From: an uncultured Lachnospiraceae bacterium
Lineage (GTDB): Bacteria; Bacillota; Clostridia; Lachnospirales; Lachnospiraceae
Reading direction: 5' to 3'
DNA length: 34,529 nt
NCBI GenBank assembly: GCA_900320485.1
Contig: ONSO01000012.1
Span: forward strand, 22,967-57,495
The notes under the pieces were generated by a model that worked only from the letters and a program-made list of their open reading frames with translations, was not told where the DNA came from and did not search any database. Both the position numbers and the translations under genes were made by a program. The first letter of the stretch is position 1. Each line of letters opens with the position of its first letter. Below, piece after piece: positions 22,808 through 31,652 of this stretch.

Positions 22808-23593
22808 ATGCAAAGTACGACACCGAAGGAATTACTGATCATTATACCTGCGTATAATGAAGAACAGAATATACTGTCCGTGTTGAAAGATCTTAAGGCA
22901 CCGGAGATCATGGAAGTGGCTGACGTGCTGGTGATCAATGACGCATCCTCCGACGCAACCAACAGGATCGTTAAAAACGCCGGATTTACGCTGATCTCCA
23001 ACATTTTTAACCTTGGCTACGGCAGTACCATCCAGCTGGGCTATAAGTATGCCATTCGCCGAAAGTATAAATACGTGATCCAGATGGACGCGGACGGGCA
23101 ACATGACGTCTGCAACGTATTAAAGCTTTATGACAGACTAAAGACGCCTAACCGGGAGGGAAAATACCCGGACATAGTCCTGGGTTCCCGTTTTATGGAC
23201 GGAAGTAGCGATTTTGACGTCTCCGCCGTAAAGCAATTTGCGTTTTTCCTGTTCCGGTTTTTGATCAAGCTGTTCACGGGACGCAAGATCGCCGATCCCA
23301 CCACGGGATTACAGGGGCTTAGCAGCCGCGCCGTATTGTACTATTCAAAATATGGCCGTTTTGATGACAGATATCCGGATGCCAACATGATCATCCTGAT
23401 GCTTCTGGTAGGGTATCGGGTGGAGGAAATGCCCGCCGTCATGCACGTGCGGACTGCCGGACAGAGCATGCACTCTGGATTAAAGCCTGTTCTGTACATG
23501 GTGCGCATGGTGTTTTCCATTTTAGCGATCGTTTTTCGCATCAAGATCTTACAAAAGAAAGCCGGAGAGAAAAGGGATGTTATCTTTTATTAA
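22808..23593 (+). CDS. Glycosyltransferase family 2, dolichol-phosphate mannosyltransferase-like
   Basis: A 261-residue GT-A enzyme of the DPM1/polyprenyl-phosphate sugar transferase type. Motifs: IIPAYNEEQNI near residue 13, LVINDASSD near 41, and the metal-binding QMDADGQHD near 98. After the catalytic domain there is an amphipathic/hydrophobic tail (VLYMVRMVFSILAIVFRIKIL) that should sit on the membrane. Such enzymes charge undecaprenyl phosphate with a sugar for later GT-C use outside the membrane, which would pair with the GT-C-like protein encoded upstream and with the DUF2304 protein. The pairing is inferred. Confidence 0.88.
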   Translation: MQSTTPKELLIIIPAYNEEQNILSVLKDLKAPEIMEVADVLVINDASSDATNRIVKNAGFTLISNIFNLGYGSTIQLGYKYAIRRKYKYVIQMDADGQHDVCNVLKLYDRLKTPNREGKYPDIVLGSRFMDGSSDFDVSAVKQFAFFLFRFLIKLFTGRKIADPTTGLQGLSSRAVLYYSKYGRFDDRYPDANMIILMLLVGYRVEEMPAVMHVRTAGQSMHSGLKPVLYMVRMVFSILAIVFRIKILQKKAGEKRDVIFY

Positions 23594-24878
23594 GGGATTT
23601 GGCCCGAAGTTTCACGCTGCGGAGCTTACGGAGACCTTTGAAGCACTTGGAAATCCCGGCAGGGGCTGGTACCGCATTTACACCTTCTTTCCGGGAGAGA
23701 GGGCTTTTGAAGAGCCGGTCCGCTATAAAAATGAGACACTGGCGCTTGTGCTTTTCAATGTTGGCGCGTATAAGGATCAGGATTTCCCGGAGACGGTTTT
23801 ACGGGAAATGGACGAAATCCTGCAAAGCTTTGAAGCAAAGGGATTCGAACTGATTCCGAGAATTTGTTATGACACGGAAGGAAAAGGGATGGTAAGGGAA
23901 CCCTCCCTTTTTTCACAAGTAAAATCCCATTTGGCACAGGTTGCGCCCCTGATCAGGAAGCATGCGGAGCGGATCCTCACGTGTCAGGGTCTTCTGATCG
24001 GTAACTGGGGTGAAATGCATGGTTCCAGATATCTGCTCCCCAAGTGCGTTAAGGAGCTGACGGAGCTGTTCCTCAGGGAGACGGAAGGGAAAGTCACGCT
24101 GGCCCTCCGTAAGCCTTCACAGTGGCGCATGGCATTTCCGGAAGGAGTGAAGGAGCAGCGCGTTGGATTTTTTAACGATGGCATACTTGGGTCTGATACC
24201 CATCTTGGGACCTTTGGACCGGCCGGAGACGGAAGAAAAGGTTGGGAGGAGCCTTGGGGAATCGAAGAGGAGCTTCGTTTTTTGGATGCCTTTGAAGGGC
24301 AAGTCCCCTATGGGGGAGAGGTACTTACGCCTCCGTTTCATCTTGAACCCGGGGAGATTTTGAAAACGCTTGGGGCGCTTCGGACCTCGTATCTGAATTC
24401 CACCCATGATGCCGCTTTACTTGCGTCCTGGAAGCAAACGGTTTATGAAGGGCGAAGCCTTTATGAGACGGTGGGGGAACGGCTTGGATACCGCTTTCTT
24501 GTGCGGCGCGTTCAGGGAAAGTGGGGGCGGACTTTGAACCTCTCACTGGAGATCGAAAACGCCGGCTTTGGAAGTATTTGTGAGGATGCGGAAATGGAGG
24601 TCTTTGCAAAGGCCGGGCAGACGGAAGAGGAGATCTCTTTAGGAAGCCTGGAAGGAAATCTTCGCATGCTTCGGAGTGGAAAGAAGGCAGTCTTTCAGGG
24701 GAGCTTTCCGGTCGCGTCCTTTCAGGGCATGGCAGGAAATGAACAGATATTTATTTACCTAAGGGCCTTCCGCAAAAAGGATCATGCCGTGATACGCTTT
24801 GGACAGAAAAATCAGGAAGGAAGTCTTGGATCTCTTGACCAAGAGGGAAGCCTTTTGCTGGGAGTGATCAAATCGTGA
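23577..24878 (+). CDS. DUF4874/DUF4832 protein, glycoside hydrolase-like
   Basis: A 433-residue protein beginning 17 bases before the end of the GT2 gene. The N-terminal NPGRGWYRIYTFFPGE is typical of DUF4874, and the C-terminal beta-rich part (TLNLSLEIENAGFGSI) is DUF4832. Together they resemble a TIM-barrel glycoside hydrolase with a beta-sandwich, with acidic residues in barrel-end positions such as IGNWGEMHG. No signal peptide or anchor is visible, so a cytoplasmic place or non-classical export must be assumed. In the Pel context it could take the part of the missing PelA hydrolase, but the lack of a signal argues against this. Substrate unknown. Confidence 0.75.
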   Translation: MLSFIKGFGPKFHAAELTETFEALGNPGRGWYRIYTFFPGERAFEEPVRYKNETLALVLFNVGAYKDQDFPETVLREMDEILQSFEAKGFELIPRICYDTEGKGMVREPSLFSQVKSHLAQVAPLIRKHAERILTCQGLLIGNWGEMHGSRYLLPKCVKELTELFLRETEGKVTLALRKPSQWRMAFPEGVKEQRVGFFNDGILGSDTHLGTFGPAGDGRKGWEEPWGIEEELRFLDAFEGQVPYGGEVLTPPFHLEPGEILKTLGALRTSYLNSTHDAALLASWKQTVYEGRSLYETVGERLGYRFLVRRVQGKWGRTLNLSLEIENAGFGSICEDAEMEVFAKAGQTEEEISLGSLEGNLRMLRSGKKAVFQGSFPVASFQGMAGNEQIFIYLRAFRKKDHAVIRFGQKNQEGSLGSLDQEGSLLLGVIKS

Positions 24879-25957
24879 ATATTTGTTTTTTTTCCGGAGA
24901 CGTAACCAGAAATGGCGGCACGGAGAGAGTCTCCATTACCATCGCCAATGAACTGGCAAAAGAAAAAGAATGGAAGGTTTCCTTTTTGAGCCTGGTGGAA
25001 CAAAGGGAGACGCCCTGTTATGAGATCAGCAGGGAGATCCGGCGGGATGCCCTTGGGAAAAAGTGGCTTTCTCCGGGCCCGGCATATCTGCCGCTGATTC
25101 CAAAGGTGCGGAAATACCTGAAGGAGAGAGAAATAGATCTTATTATAGACATAGACGTGGTATTGGACGTTCTTTCCGTGCCCGCGGCAAAAGGGTTGAA
25201 GACAAAGGTGCTCTCCTGGGAGCATTCTAACTGCGCTTATGAACTTGGAATCCTTTATCGCAAGGTCATCGTAAAATGCTTTACGAAAAGAACGGATCAG
25301 CTTGTGACGCTGACGCCCGGTGACGCGCTTGCCTTTCAAAAGCTGTTTGGGCGCAAGGAACGGATCACGTCCATCTATAATCCGGCATCCCTCCCAAAGC
25401 TTCCTGAGGGAAACAGACGGGAAAATTGGCTGATAACGGCAGGACGATTGGTACCCGGAAAGGGAATGGATCTTTTGACCGCGGTCGCCAAGAAGGTCTT
25501 AACGGATTTCCCTGACTGGAAGTGGATGCTTTGCGGCGAAGGGCCGGAGAGGGAAATGCTTTTGGATTTTTGTAAACGGGAGGGCCTGAAAGAACGATTG
25601 GTCCTTTTGGGATATGTCCCTAAGGTGGAGGAATGGCTTGCCAGGGCAAAGGTGTTTGTACTGACTTCCCGCGCGGAAGGGCTTCCCATGTGCCTTCTCG
25701 AGGCAAGATCCTGCGGATTGCCCTGCGTCAGCTTTAACGTTCCGACGGGACCTGCGGATTTGATCAGTGACGGTGTAAACGGCTGGCTGATAAAGCCCTT
25801 TGACTGCGGGGACATGGCGGCAAAGCTGGAGCGGATGATGGGGGATCCGGAGCTTTTGGAAAAAATGGCAGCAAATGCGGACAAAGGGCTGGATCCTTTC
25901 CTGCCATCCGAAGTCATGGGAGAGTGGAAAAAATTGATCCGTCAGCTTTTGGAGTGA
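24875..25957 (+). CDS. Glycosyltransferase family 4
   Basis: A 360-residue GT-B enzyme starting at GTG 24875, which shares the sequence GTGA with the stop of the preceding gene (4-base overlap). N-terminal SGDVTRNGGTERVSITIANELAKE is the glycine-rich acceptor-side loop. C-terminal landmarks: WLITAGRLVPGKGMDLL, WMLCGEGPEREML and SRAEGLPMCLLEARSCGLPCV, the E-x7-E sugar-nucleotide site. The family resembles N-acetylgalactosamine/galactose alpha-transferases of capsule loci, but the sugar cannot be specified. It is 7 bases before the flippase gene. Confidence 0.88.
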   Translation: MNICFFSGDVTRNGGTERVSITIANELAKEKEWKVSFLSLVEQRETPCYEISREIRRDALGKKWLSPGPAYLPLIPKVRKYLKEREIDLIIDIDVVLDVLSVPAAKGLKTKVLSWEHSNCAYELGILYRKVIVKCFTKRTDQLVTLTPGDALAFQKLFGRKERITSIYNPASLPKLPEGNRRENWLITAGRLVPGKGMDLLTAVAKKVLTDFPDWKWMLCGEGPEREMLLDFCKREGLKERLVLLGYVPKVEEWLARAKVFVLTSRAEGLPMCLLEARSCGLPCVSFNVPTGPADLISDGVNGWLIKPFDCGDMAAKLERMMGDPELLEKMAANADKGLDPFLPSEVMGEWKKLIRQLLE

Positions 25958-25964
25958 GGAAAGC

Positions 25965-27491
25965 ATGCGAGCAAAGAATATAGGGAAAAATAGCTTTTTC
26001 AGCATTTTTACCCAGACACTGATCATATTGGCCGGTTTTTTCAGCCAAAGGGTGATCAACGTAAGATTGGGTACGGAATTGGTTGGACTAAACGGCGTCG
26101 TGTCCAACGTGATCGCCGTATTTTCCGTTACGGAGCTTGGGCTGTCTACGGCTATAGTTTTTCATTTATATGGTGCGCTGGCAGAAGGTGCGGAAGAAAG
26201 GATCGCAGCTCTGATGAACCTTTACCGCAAGGCCTACTCTGCCGTAGCGGGAATCATTGCACTTCTGGGATTTGGTTTTCTTCCCTTTGTGCATCTGTTC
26301 ATGAGGGAGAATCACTTTGAACTCTCTTACGTAAGACTCATCTATGGGTTGTGGCTGGTAAAGACCATTCTGGGGTATCTGCTTTCATATAAAAGATCCA
26401 TGATCATCGCGGATCAAAAGGAATATGTTTCAAGCCTTGCAACGATGGCCGTCTCCATATTTAATTACGTTTCCGTCATAGTCATTGTCTCCTTTTGGGG
26501 AAACTACGAGTGGGCCCTGATGGCAAGCATCGTCTTTGAGGCGGTGGTCAATCTCGGGATCAGCTTATACGTGGACCGGGCCTACCCCTATCTGAAAAAA
26601 TGGCGGAAAACAGTCCCCGCGCGTGAACTGGTAACAAAGGTTTTTGGGGACGTAAAGAATTTATTTGTGACAAGAATTGCCCAAAAGCTCCTTACGTGTA
26701 CGGATAACCTGATCACCTCCGGCTTTATCAATTTGAGCATTGTCGGATTTTACTCCAATTACTGCATGATCACGCAGTCGCTGATCAACGTGCTGCAGGC
26801 CCTTTCCAATGCCCTTGCGCCGACCATCGGCAACGTGATCGTAAAGAAGGATTCGGAGAGGGATGAAGAACTCCTTACGGTGTTTACCTTTGGATTTTTC
26901 TATCTTGCGGCCATTGTCTTTTGCGGCGTGGCGGGGATGGCCTCTCTGTTTGTAGGGAGAGTCTGGCTGGGAGAGGAGTTTTTGCTTCCGGCCTCCGTGG
27001 TGTTCTTCATGGCCCTGAACTGCATGCTTTACGTGATGCTGTTGCCCATTGGCGTATTTGTCAGCGCCAGCGGCATGTTCCGGATTGAGAAGAAGGTGGC
27101 CATGACTGCAGCGTTGGTGAACCTCGGGCTGTCACTGGCATTGGTGAAGCCCTTTGGGATTCTGGGCGTTTTAGCCGGAACGCTGGCTGCTTACGTGATC
27201 CTCTTTGCTGGAAAGACCATTGGTTTTTACCGGTCTTATCTGGAAAGGCCGGCCCTTCGCTATCTGCTTCAGATGGCACAGTACGTGGGGCTGGCTACGG
27301 GGGAAGCGATCCTTTGCGTCATTATAACGGGGCGGATCTGCAGGGAGTACTCCCTTTGGCGATTTGGATTTTGTGTGTTACTTTGCGTTGCCGTGCCAGC
27401 CGGAATAAATGTGTTGTTGTTCTGTAAAAGCCGCCGTTTTGGCAGTGTGCTGAGACTGGTAAAAGGTTATTTGGGCCATGCAAAAAAATAA
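25965..27491 (+). CDS. Polysaccharide biosynthesis flippase (Wzx/MurJ-like, MOP superfamily)
   Basis: A 508-residue membrane protein with about 12-14 hydrophobic segments and a basic start (RAKNIGKNSFFSIFTQTLIIL). The N-terminal GFFSQRVINVRLGTELVGLNGVV stretch is typical of O-unit/capsule repeat flippases. It should carry an undecaprenyl-linked glycan to the outer face. Because PelG already provides an export channel upstream, a second MOP transporter implies that the operon builds a second, lipid-linked glycan. The start has GAGGAAAG 4-11 bases upstream. Confidence 0.88.
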   Translation: MRAKNIGKNSFFSIFTQTLIILAGFFSQRVINVRLGTELVGLNGVVSNVIAVFSVTELGLSTAIVFHLYGALAEGAEERIAALMNLYRKAYSAVAGIIALLGFGFLPFVHLFMRENHFELSYVRLIYGLWLVKTILGYLLSYKRSMIIADQKEYVSSLATMAVSIFNYVSVIVIVSFWGNYEWALMASIVFEAVVNLGISLYVDRAYPYLKKWRKTVPARELVTKVFGDVKNLFVTRIAQKLLTCTDNLITSGFINLSIVGFYSNYCMITQSLINVLQALSNALAPTIGNVIVKKDSERDEELLTVFTFGFFYLAAIVFCGVAGMASLFVGRVWLGEEFLLPASVVFFMALNCMLYVMLLPIGVFVSASGMFRIEKKVAMTAALVNLGLSLALVKPFGILGVLAGTLAAYVILFAGKTIGFYRSYLERPALRYLLQMAQYVGLATGEAILCVIITGRICREYSLWRFGFCVLLCVAVPAGINVLLFCKSRRFGSVLRLVKGYLGHAKK

Positions 27492-27516
27492 GTCCATGAT
27501 TTCTTGGAGATAAGAA

Positions 27517-29835
27517 ATGAACGAGAAATTAGTATCCATCGTAATTCCGGTCTATAAGACGGAAAACTATCTGGAAAGCTGCATAGAAAGTGCCCTGGCG
27601 CAGCGTTATCCTGCCACGGAGATCATTTTGGTGGATGACGGTTCGCCGGACCGATGCCCGCAGATCTGTGATGATTACGGGGCAAAGTATAATAACGTCA
27701 CGGTCATACATCAGAAAAATGCCGGCCTGGGGTTTGCGCGTAATGCGGGGGCGAAGGCGGCGAGAGGCGAGTACGTCTGTTGGCTGGACTCGGACGATCT
27801 GCTGGACGGACCGGACGCAGTGAGCGTTCTGGTGGAAGAGGCTGAAAGAAGCGGCGCGGACATAGTCGTCGGAAATTTCAGAAAGTTTTTTGAAAACCAG
27901 ATCCGCGACGTAAACCGTCATCACCTCCGTGCGGGAGAATATACGGAAACCGCAGATTTTCGTTTTAAGGGTTTCTACCGGTACGGACATTTGGCATATG
28001 ACTGGGGCAAACTATACAGGCGGGAGTTTCTGGTAAAAAATGAGCTTTGGTGCAGGGATTATCCTTTTACGCAGGACAAGGCACATAATATTTTGTGCCA
28101 CGCCTACAAGCCTGTGTATGCATTTGTGGAAGACAGCGTTTATTTATACCGGCTCAATGATGAATCCATAACGTTTCGTTATAAACCTGATCTGATTCCC
28201 GTATGGATTTCCATAGCAAGGGATTTCCATCAGGAGCTTAAGGACAGGGGCGTGGAAGACGTATATGACGACGTGACGGCCTTTCATTTATTCTTTGGGA
28301 GCTTTTTTGTGGCAAAGCAGGAATTCCTTGCGGGGCACGGTTTCAGGGAAGCGAAGGCGCAGCTTAAGAGATACGGAGAGGATGCGTACGTACGGGAAAA
28401 CATGAAAGCCCTGGCGAGAGGCAAATACCTGAAAGGAATTTCCGGATTTTACTGGAGAGTGATGATCCGTACTGCAACCATTTTATTTTCCTTACGATGG
28501 TATTTTCTGTTTACGCTTGGAATTGTGATCCTTCGCGGCTTCCACGTGGATGGCATGATCACCGCTAAGAGAAACGGAAAGGCGAGCCACGGCAGGACGG
28601 AAAGACTGGCAAAGGTGGGCATAAAAATGCCAAAGTGCACGCAAGCGCTGTGCATGCTCCTGCGAAAGTCCCTGACGGGTGGAGAACTTACGGAGGAGGA
28701 TCGGGAGGAGCTAAAGAATGCCGGTGTTTCCGATGTTTTGTCCCTGGCGGACCGTCATAAGATCCTGCCCATGTTATTCGACGTGCTGGAGGAATGGGAT
28801 GAGGTCCCGGAGGAGGCGCGCAGGCTTTTGGAAAACGCTGCTGAGCGGACGGCAAAGCAAAGCTATCGACTGTTGTTCCTGACAAAGGAGCTGACGGAAC
28901 TCTTTCAGGAAGCAAACCTCCGGGTGGTTGTACTAAAAGGCAGTGGCGTGGCTTCCTATTATCCCGTGCCGGAGTCCCGCAAGTCCGGTGACGTGGATCT
29001 TTTATTCCCGGACATGGAATCCGTTCTGGCGGCGGGAAAGTTATTGGAGGGAAAAGGGTATCATCTGACGGAAGAGCAGCATGCCAACCATCATCTGGTT
29101 TACCAGGGGCCGGACGGTATCGACGTGGAGTTGCACGCCATGCTGGCGGAACCCTTTGATGACGAGGAGATCAACCGCAGGATGGAGGCACTTTTGCCTA
29201 AATACCTGGAGGAGAGGACCGTTACCAATTCCATGGGGGTGGAGCTCCCGACCACGTCAGAGGCTTTGCAGGCATTGGAGCTTTTACTGCACATGCTACA
29301 GCATTTCCTGCGGTCCGGATTTGGATTAAAGCTTTTGGCGGATTGGGTAGTGTTCTGGAACCGCGTTGCGGATGAAAAAGTGGCGGCAAGGTTCGTAAGT
29401 CTTGCGCAGGAGTGCACGGTATCAGGATTTGCCAAGGCCGTGACGCTTGTATGCGAGAAATATCTTGGACTGGATCGGATCCATATTTACGGACCGGATC
29501 TGGAAAAGGAGTTTTCCAAGGATTATGTGGAGAGATTTCTTACGGACGTAGTCGATGCCGAAGAGTTTGGAAAAGCGGACAAAAACCGCATGGTAGCTCT
29601 CCGGAACAGGGGCTTTTGGGGATACGTCAAGGAATTTCACTATCAGATGCGCATGAACAACGCCGAAGAGAGCAAGAAAAAGTGGAAGTGGCCATATCTT
29701 TGGGCGAAAACCTTTATTACCTTCCTTCGGAACAATCGCCGTTTGGGGAGAGGTTCCCTTCACGACATTTTGAAAAACGCGGGAGAGCGTGCAGGGGTTG
29801 TGGAAGAAATGCAGCTTTTCAAAAAGAGAAAATAG
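27517..29835 (+). CDS. GT2 glycosyltransferase fused to PF14907-type nucleotidyltransferase
   Basis: A 772-residue two-domain protein. Residues 1-about 330 are a GT-A family 2 transferase: VSIVIPVYKTENYLESC, ILVDDGSPD, GLGFARNAGAKAARGEYVCWLDSDD (DxD). A hydrophobic stretch follows (about 310-345). Residues about 370-730 match the 'uncharacterised nucleotidyltransferase' family: helical DRHKILPMLFDVL, then VVLKGSGVASYYP (K474-G475-S476) and SGDVDLLF, whose D492 and D494 are the metal-binding pair, then GIDVELHAML. Such nucleotidyltransferases occur beside PqqD and HprK-like kinases in lasso-peptide clusters, where they are reported to decorate phosphorylated peptides. Fusion to a sugar transferase suggests glycosyl or sugar-phosphate modification of a peptide or glycan. 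Confidence 0.87.
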   Translation: MNEKLVSIVIPVYKTENYLESCIESALAQRYPATEIILVDDGSPDRCPQICDDYGAKYNNVTVIHQKNAGLGFARNAGAKAARGEYVCWLDSDDLLDGPDAVSVLVEEAERSGADIVVGNFRKFFENQIRDVNRHHLRAGEYTETADFRFKGFYRYGHLAYDWGKLYRREFLVKNELWCRDYPFTQDKAHNILCHAYKPVYAFVEDSVYLYRLNDESITFRYKPDLIPVWISIARDFHQELKDRGVEDVYDDVTAFHLFFGSFFVAKQEFLAGHGFREAKAQLKRYGEDAYVRENMKALARGKYLKGISGFYWRVMIRTATILFSLRWYFLFTLGIVILRGFHVDGMITAKRNGKASHGRTERLAKVGIKMPKCTQALCMLLRKSLTGGELTEEDREELKNAGVSDVLSLADRHKILPMLFDVLEEWDEVPEEARRLLENAAERTAKQSYRLLFLTKELTELFQEANLRVVVLKGSGVASYYPVPESRKSGDVDLLFPDMESVLAAGKLLEGKGYHLTEEQHANHHLVYQGPDGIDVELHAMLAEPFDDEEINRRMEALLPKYLEERTVTNSMGVELPTTSEALQALELLLHMLQHFLRSGFGLKLLADWVVFWNRVADEKVAARFVSLAQECTVSGFAKAVTLVCEKYLGLDRIHIYGPDLEKEFSKDYVERFLTDVVDAEEFGKADKNRMVALRNRGFWGYVKEFHYQMRMNNAEESKKKWKWPYLWAKTFITFLRNNRRLGRGSLHDILKNAGERAGVVEEMQLFKKRK

Positions 29836-29847
29836 GCAGGTAGCGGC

Positions 29848-30141
29848 ATGAAGATCAGGGAAGCATATGAACTAAAGCAAATAGGGGATCATTACCTTGT
29901 CACAAGGAATACGGGCGAAAGGCCTGCCATTTTATTTGCACTCAACGAGACCGGAGCCTTTTTGTGGAAGGAGCTGGCACGTGGTAAAACGCAGGCGCAG
30001 ATGACGGAGAGTCTTTGCGGGGAATATGAGGCGGGACCGGAAGAAGAAGCGATGATCCGACGTGACGTGGCAGATTTTCTGGAGCAGCTTCGCGGCGTTG
30101 GGGCGCTGGAAGAAACGGATGACGAAAGCTTGGGGAAGTAA
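29848..30141 (+). CDS. PqqD-family protein (RiPP recognition element)
   Basis: A 97-residue PqqD protein: N-terminal beta-strands (YELKQIGDHYLVTRNTG), the signature FALNETGAFLWKELARG, and the C-terminal helix DVADFLEQLRGVGAL. PqqD-fold domains bind leader peptides as an extra beta-strand. It lies between the GT2-nucleotidyltransferase gene and a two-component system, and about 1.6 kb before a gene whose product begins with a lasso-like YxxP leader, so that product is its likely partner. It is the second PqqD in the window; the first heads the Pel-type operon about 19 kb upstream. The C-terminal 10 residues (EETDDESLGK) are a polar tail. Confidence 0.9.
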   Translation: MKIREAYELKQIGDHYLVTRNTGERPAILFALNETGAFLWKELARGKTQAQMTESLCGEYEAGPEEEAMIRRDVADFLEQLRGVGALEETDDESLGK

Positions 30142-30153
30142 GGGGAGAAGGTT

Positions 30154-30831
30154 ATGGATCGTATTTTATTGGTGGATGACGACAGGGAAGTGCTTCACGT
30201 AAACAGTGAGTTCTTAAAGGGGAAGGGGTATCAGGTCATGGCCGCGGTTTCGGCAGAGGATGCCCTTCGGATGGTGAAGGATTTTATGCCCCACTGTATT
30301 GTTTTGGACGTGATGATGCCCGGCATGGACGGGTTTGAGGCGTTGGAGGAGTTACGAAAGATCACGCAGGTTCCGGTGCTGTTTCTTACGGGAAGAACTG
30401 AGGAAGCGGACCGCATCAGGGGCCTGGTCGCGGGCGCAGTGGATTACGTGGTTAAGCCCTGTAGTCTGGAAGAATTGTCCCTGCGGATCCAGATCCACAT
30501 CAGCAGGTATCGGGGCGTTACGGGTCAGACGGGCATATTGGAATTTCCCCCGCTGCGCATTGAACTATTGAATCACAGGGTCTATTACAGAGAGGAGGAG
30601 ATCCTTCTTTCAAACAAGGAATATGAGCTTTTGGTATGCCTTGCAAAGCATAACCGGGAGGTCATGACTTTTGAGAGGATCGGCGAGGAACTTCTTGGGG
30701 GCTACATTGACGCGGACAGAAGAAACATTATGATGAATGCGAGCCGGCTCCGAAAAAAGATGGAGGGCTACGTAGGCCTGGAAAACATGATCGAGACGGT
30801 TTGGGGCAAGGGATATTGTTTTAAGGGATGA
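30154..30831 (+). CDS. OmpR/PhoB-family response regulator
   Basis: A 225-residue DNA-binding response regulator. Receiver domain, residues 1-115: acidic pair D8-D9, phospho-acceptor D52 in VLDVMMPGMDG, T79 and K101 all present. Winged-helix domain, residues about 125-225: LLSNKEYELLVCLAKH, RRNIMMNASRLRKKM, and VWGKGYCFKG at the C-terminus. The ribosome site is AGGGGAG. It overlaps the histidine kinase start by ATGA. The direct repeats TGTTAGAA spaced exactly 20 bases apart, upstream of the 134-residue protein gene (31637-31707), are a natural candidate target for an OmpR-type dimer. Confidence 0.94.
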   Translation: MDRILLVDDDREVLHVNSEFLKGKGYQVMAAVSAEDALRMVKDFMPHCIVLDVMMPGMDGFEALEELRKITQVPVLFLTGRTEEADRIRGLVAGAVDYVVKPCSLEELSLRIQIHISRYRGVTGQTGILEFPPLRIELLNHRVYYREEEILLSNKEYELLVCLAKHNREVMTFERIGEELLGGYIDADRRNIMMNASRLRKKMEGYVGLENMIETVWGKGYCFKG

Positions 30832-31652
30832 GCGTGGCAGGCATGGAAAAAAAGCGATACGTAAAGCCGAAGACCATCTCCAGGGAAGAACTGGAGCAGG
30901 CACTTTTACAGGCAAATGAGGAATTGTCTTTGGCAAATGACAAGTTAAAAAAGCAGGAAGCCGCGAGGGTGGAGCTGTTCCGAAATCTTTCTCACGACCT
31001 TAGGGCTCCCATGACGGCGCTGGTCAGTACCGTGGGTCTGCTCCGGGAGAAAAAGAATCTCGCGGAGAATGAGTATTTGGAGCTTTTAGATCTCATGGGA
31101 CGCAGGTTAAAGAATCTGAATGCCATACTGGACGAGATTTTTCTTCTTGGTCAGATGGAAAATCCGGAGCTGAGGCTGGAGATGGAAAACATCGACCTTG
31201 CAACGCTTTTGGAGGAATTTTATTTTTCCTGCGAGGCGGACGTTAAATATGGCGAGAGGAAGCTGGAGCTTGACCTGCCGGAGGAGTTAAACTGCATGGT
31301 GCGGGTTGATCCCCAAAAGATCGTAAGGGTTTTAGACAATCTTTTCACCAATGCGCTCCGTTATTCAAAACCCGGTGATTCCATTATGCTTGGGGCGAGA
31401 CGCGAAGGGGACGCCGCACGGATCTGGATAAGGGATACGGGGGTCGGGATCACGCCAGAGGACTTGCCCCACGTATTTGAAAGATCCTATCGGGCGGACC
31501 GGTCGAGAACGCCCGGAGACGGGGGGCACGGACTTGGGCTGGCCATTGCCAAGAGCATCATGGACAGACATGGCGGACGGATCTGGTGTGAGAGCAGGCA
31601 GGATGAAGGAAGTACCTTTTATTTGGAACTTCCCACTTTGTTAGAAACGTAA
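30828..31652 (+). CDS. Soluble histidine kinase without sensor domain, with leader-like N-terminus
   Basis: A 274-residue HisKA/HATPase kinase. Unlike most partners of OmpR regulators it has no membrane segment and no PAS, GAF or HAMP domain. Residues 18-50 form a coiled coil leading to the H-box NLSHDLRAPMTAL with H56. The ATP lid region is complete: N-box DNLFTNALRYS, G1 DTGVGI and G2 GHGLGLAI. Ahead of the coiled coil lies RYVKPKTISREEL; residues 11-22 align without gaps to residues 4-15 of the 134-residue precursor-like protein encoded next (YVKPVVLANEEL), 7 of 12 identical. ATG 6 codons further in is an alternative start that would place this stretch even nearer the N-terminus. Input is therefore probably an intracellular protein, possibly PqqD. 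Confidence 0.9.
   Translation: MSVAGMEKKRYVKPKTISREELEQALLQANEELSLANDKLKKQEAARVELFRNLSHDLRAPMTALVSTVGLLREKKNLAENEYLELLDLMGRRLKNLNAILDEIFLLGQMENPELRLEMENIDLATLLEEFYFSCEADVKYGERKLELDLPEELNCMVRVDPQKIVRVLDNLFTNALRYSKPGDSIMLGARREGDAARIWIRDTGVGITPEDLPHVFERSYRADRSRTPGDGGHGLGLAIAKSIMDRHGGRIWCESRQDEGSTFYLELPTLLET

Noticed and set aside
23577..24878. PelA hydrolase (GH166)
   Set aside because: The N-terminus is DUF4874-type (NPGRGWYRIY) and no signal peptide or anchor is present, so it is not called PelA.
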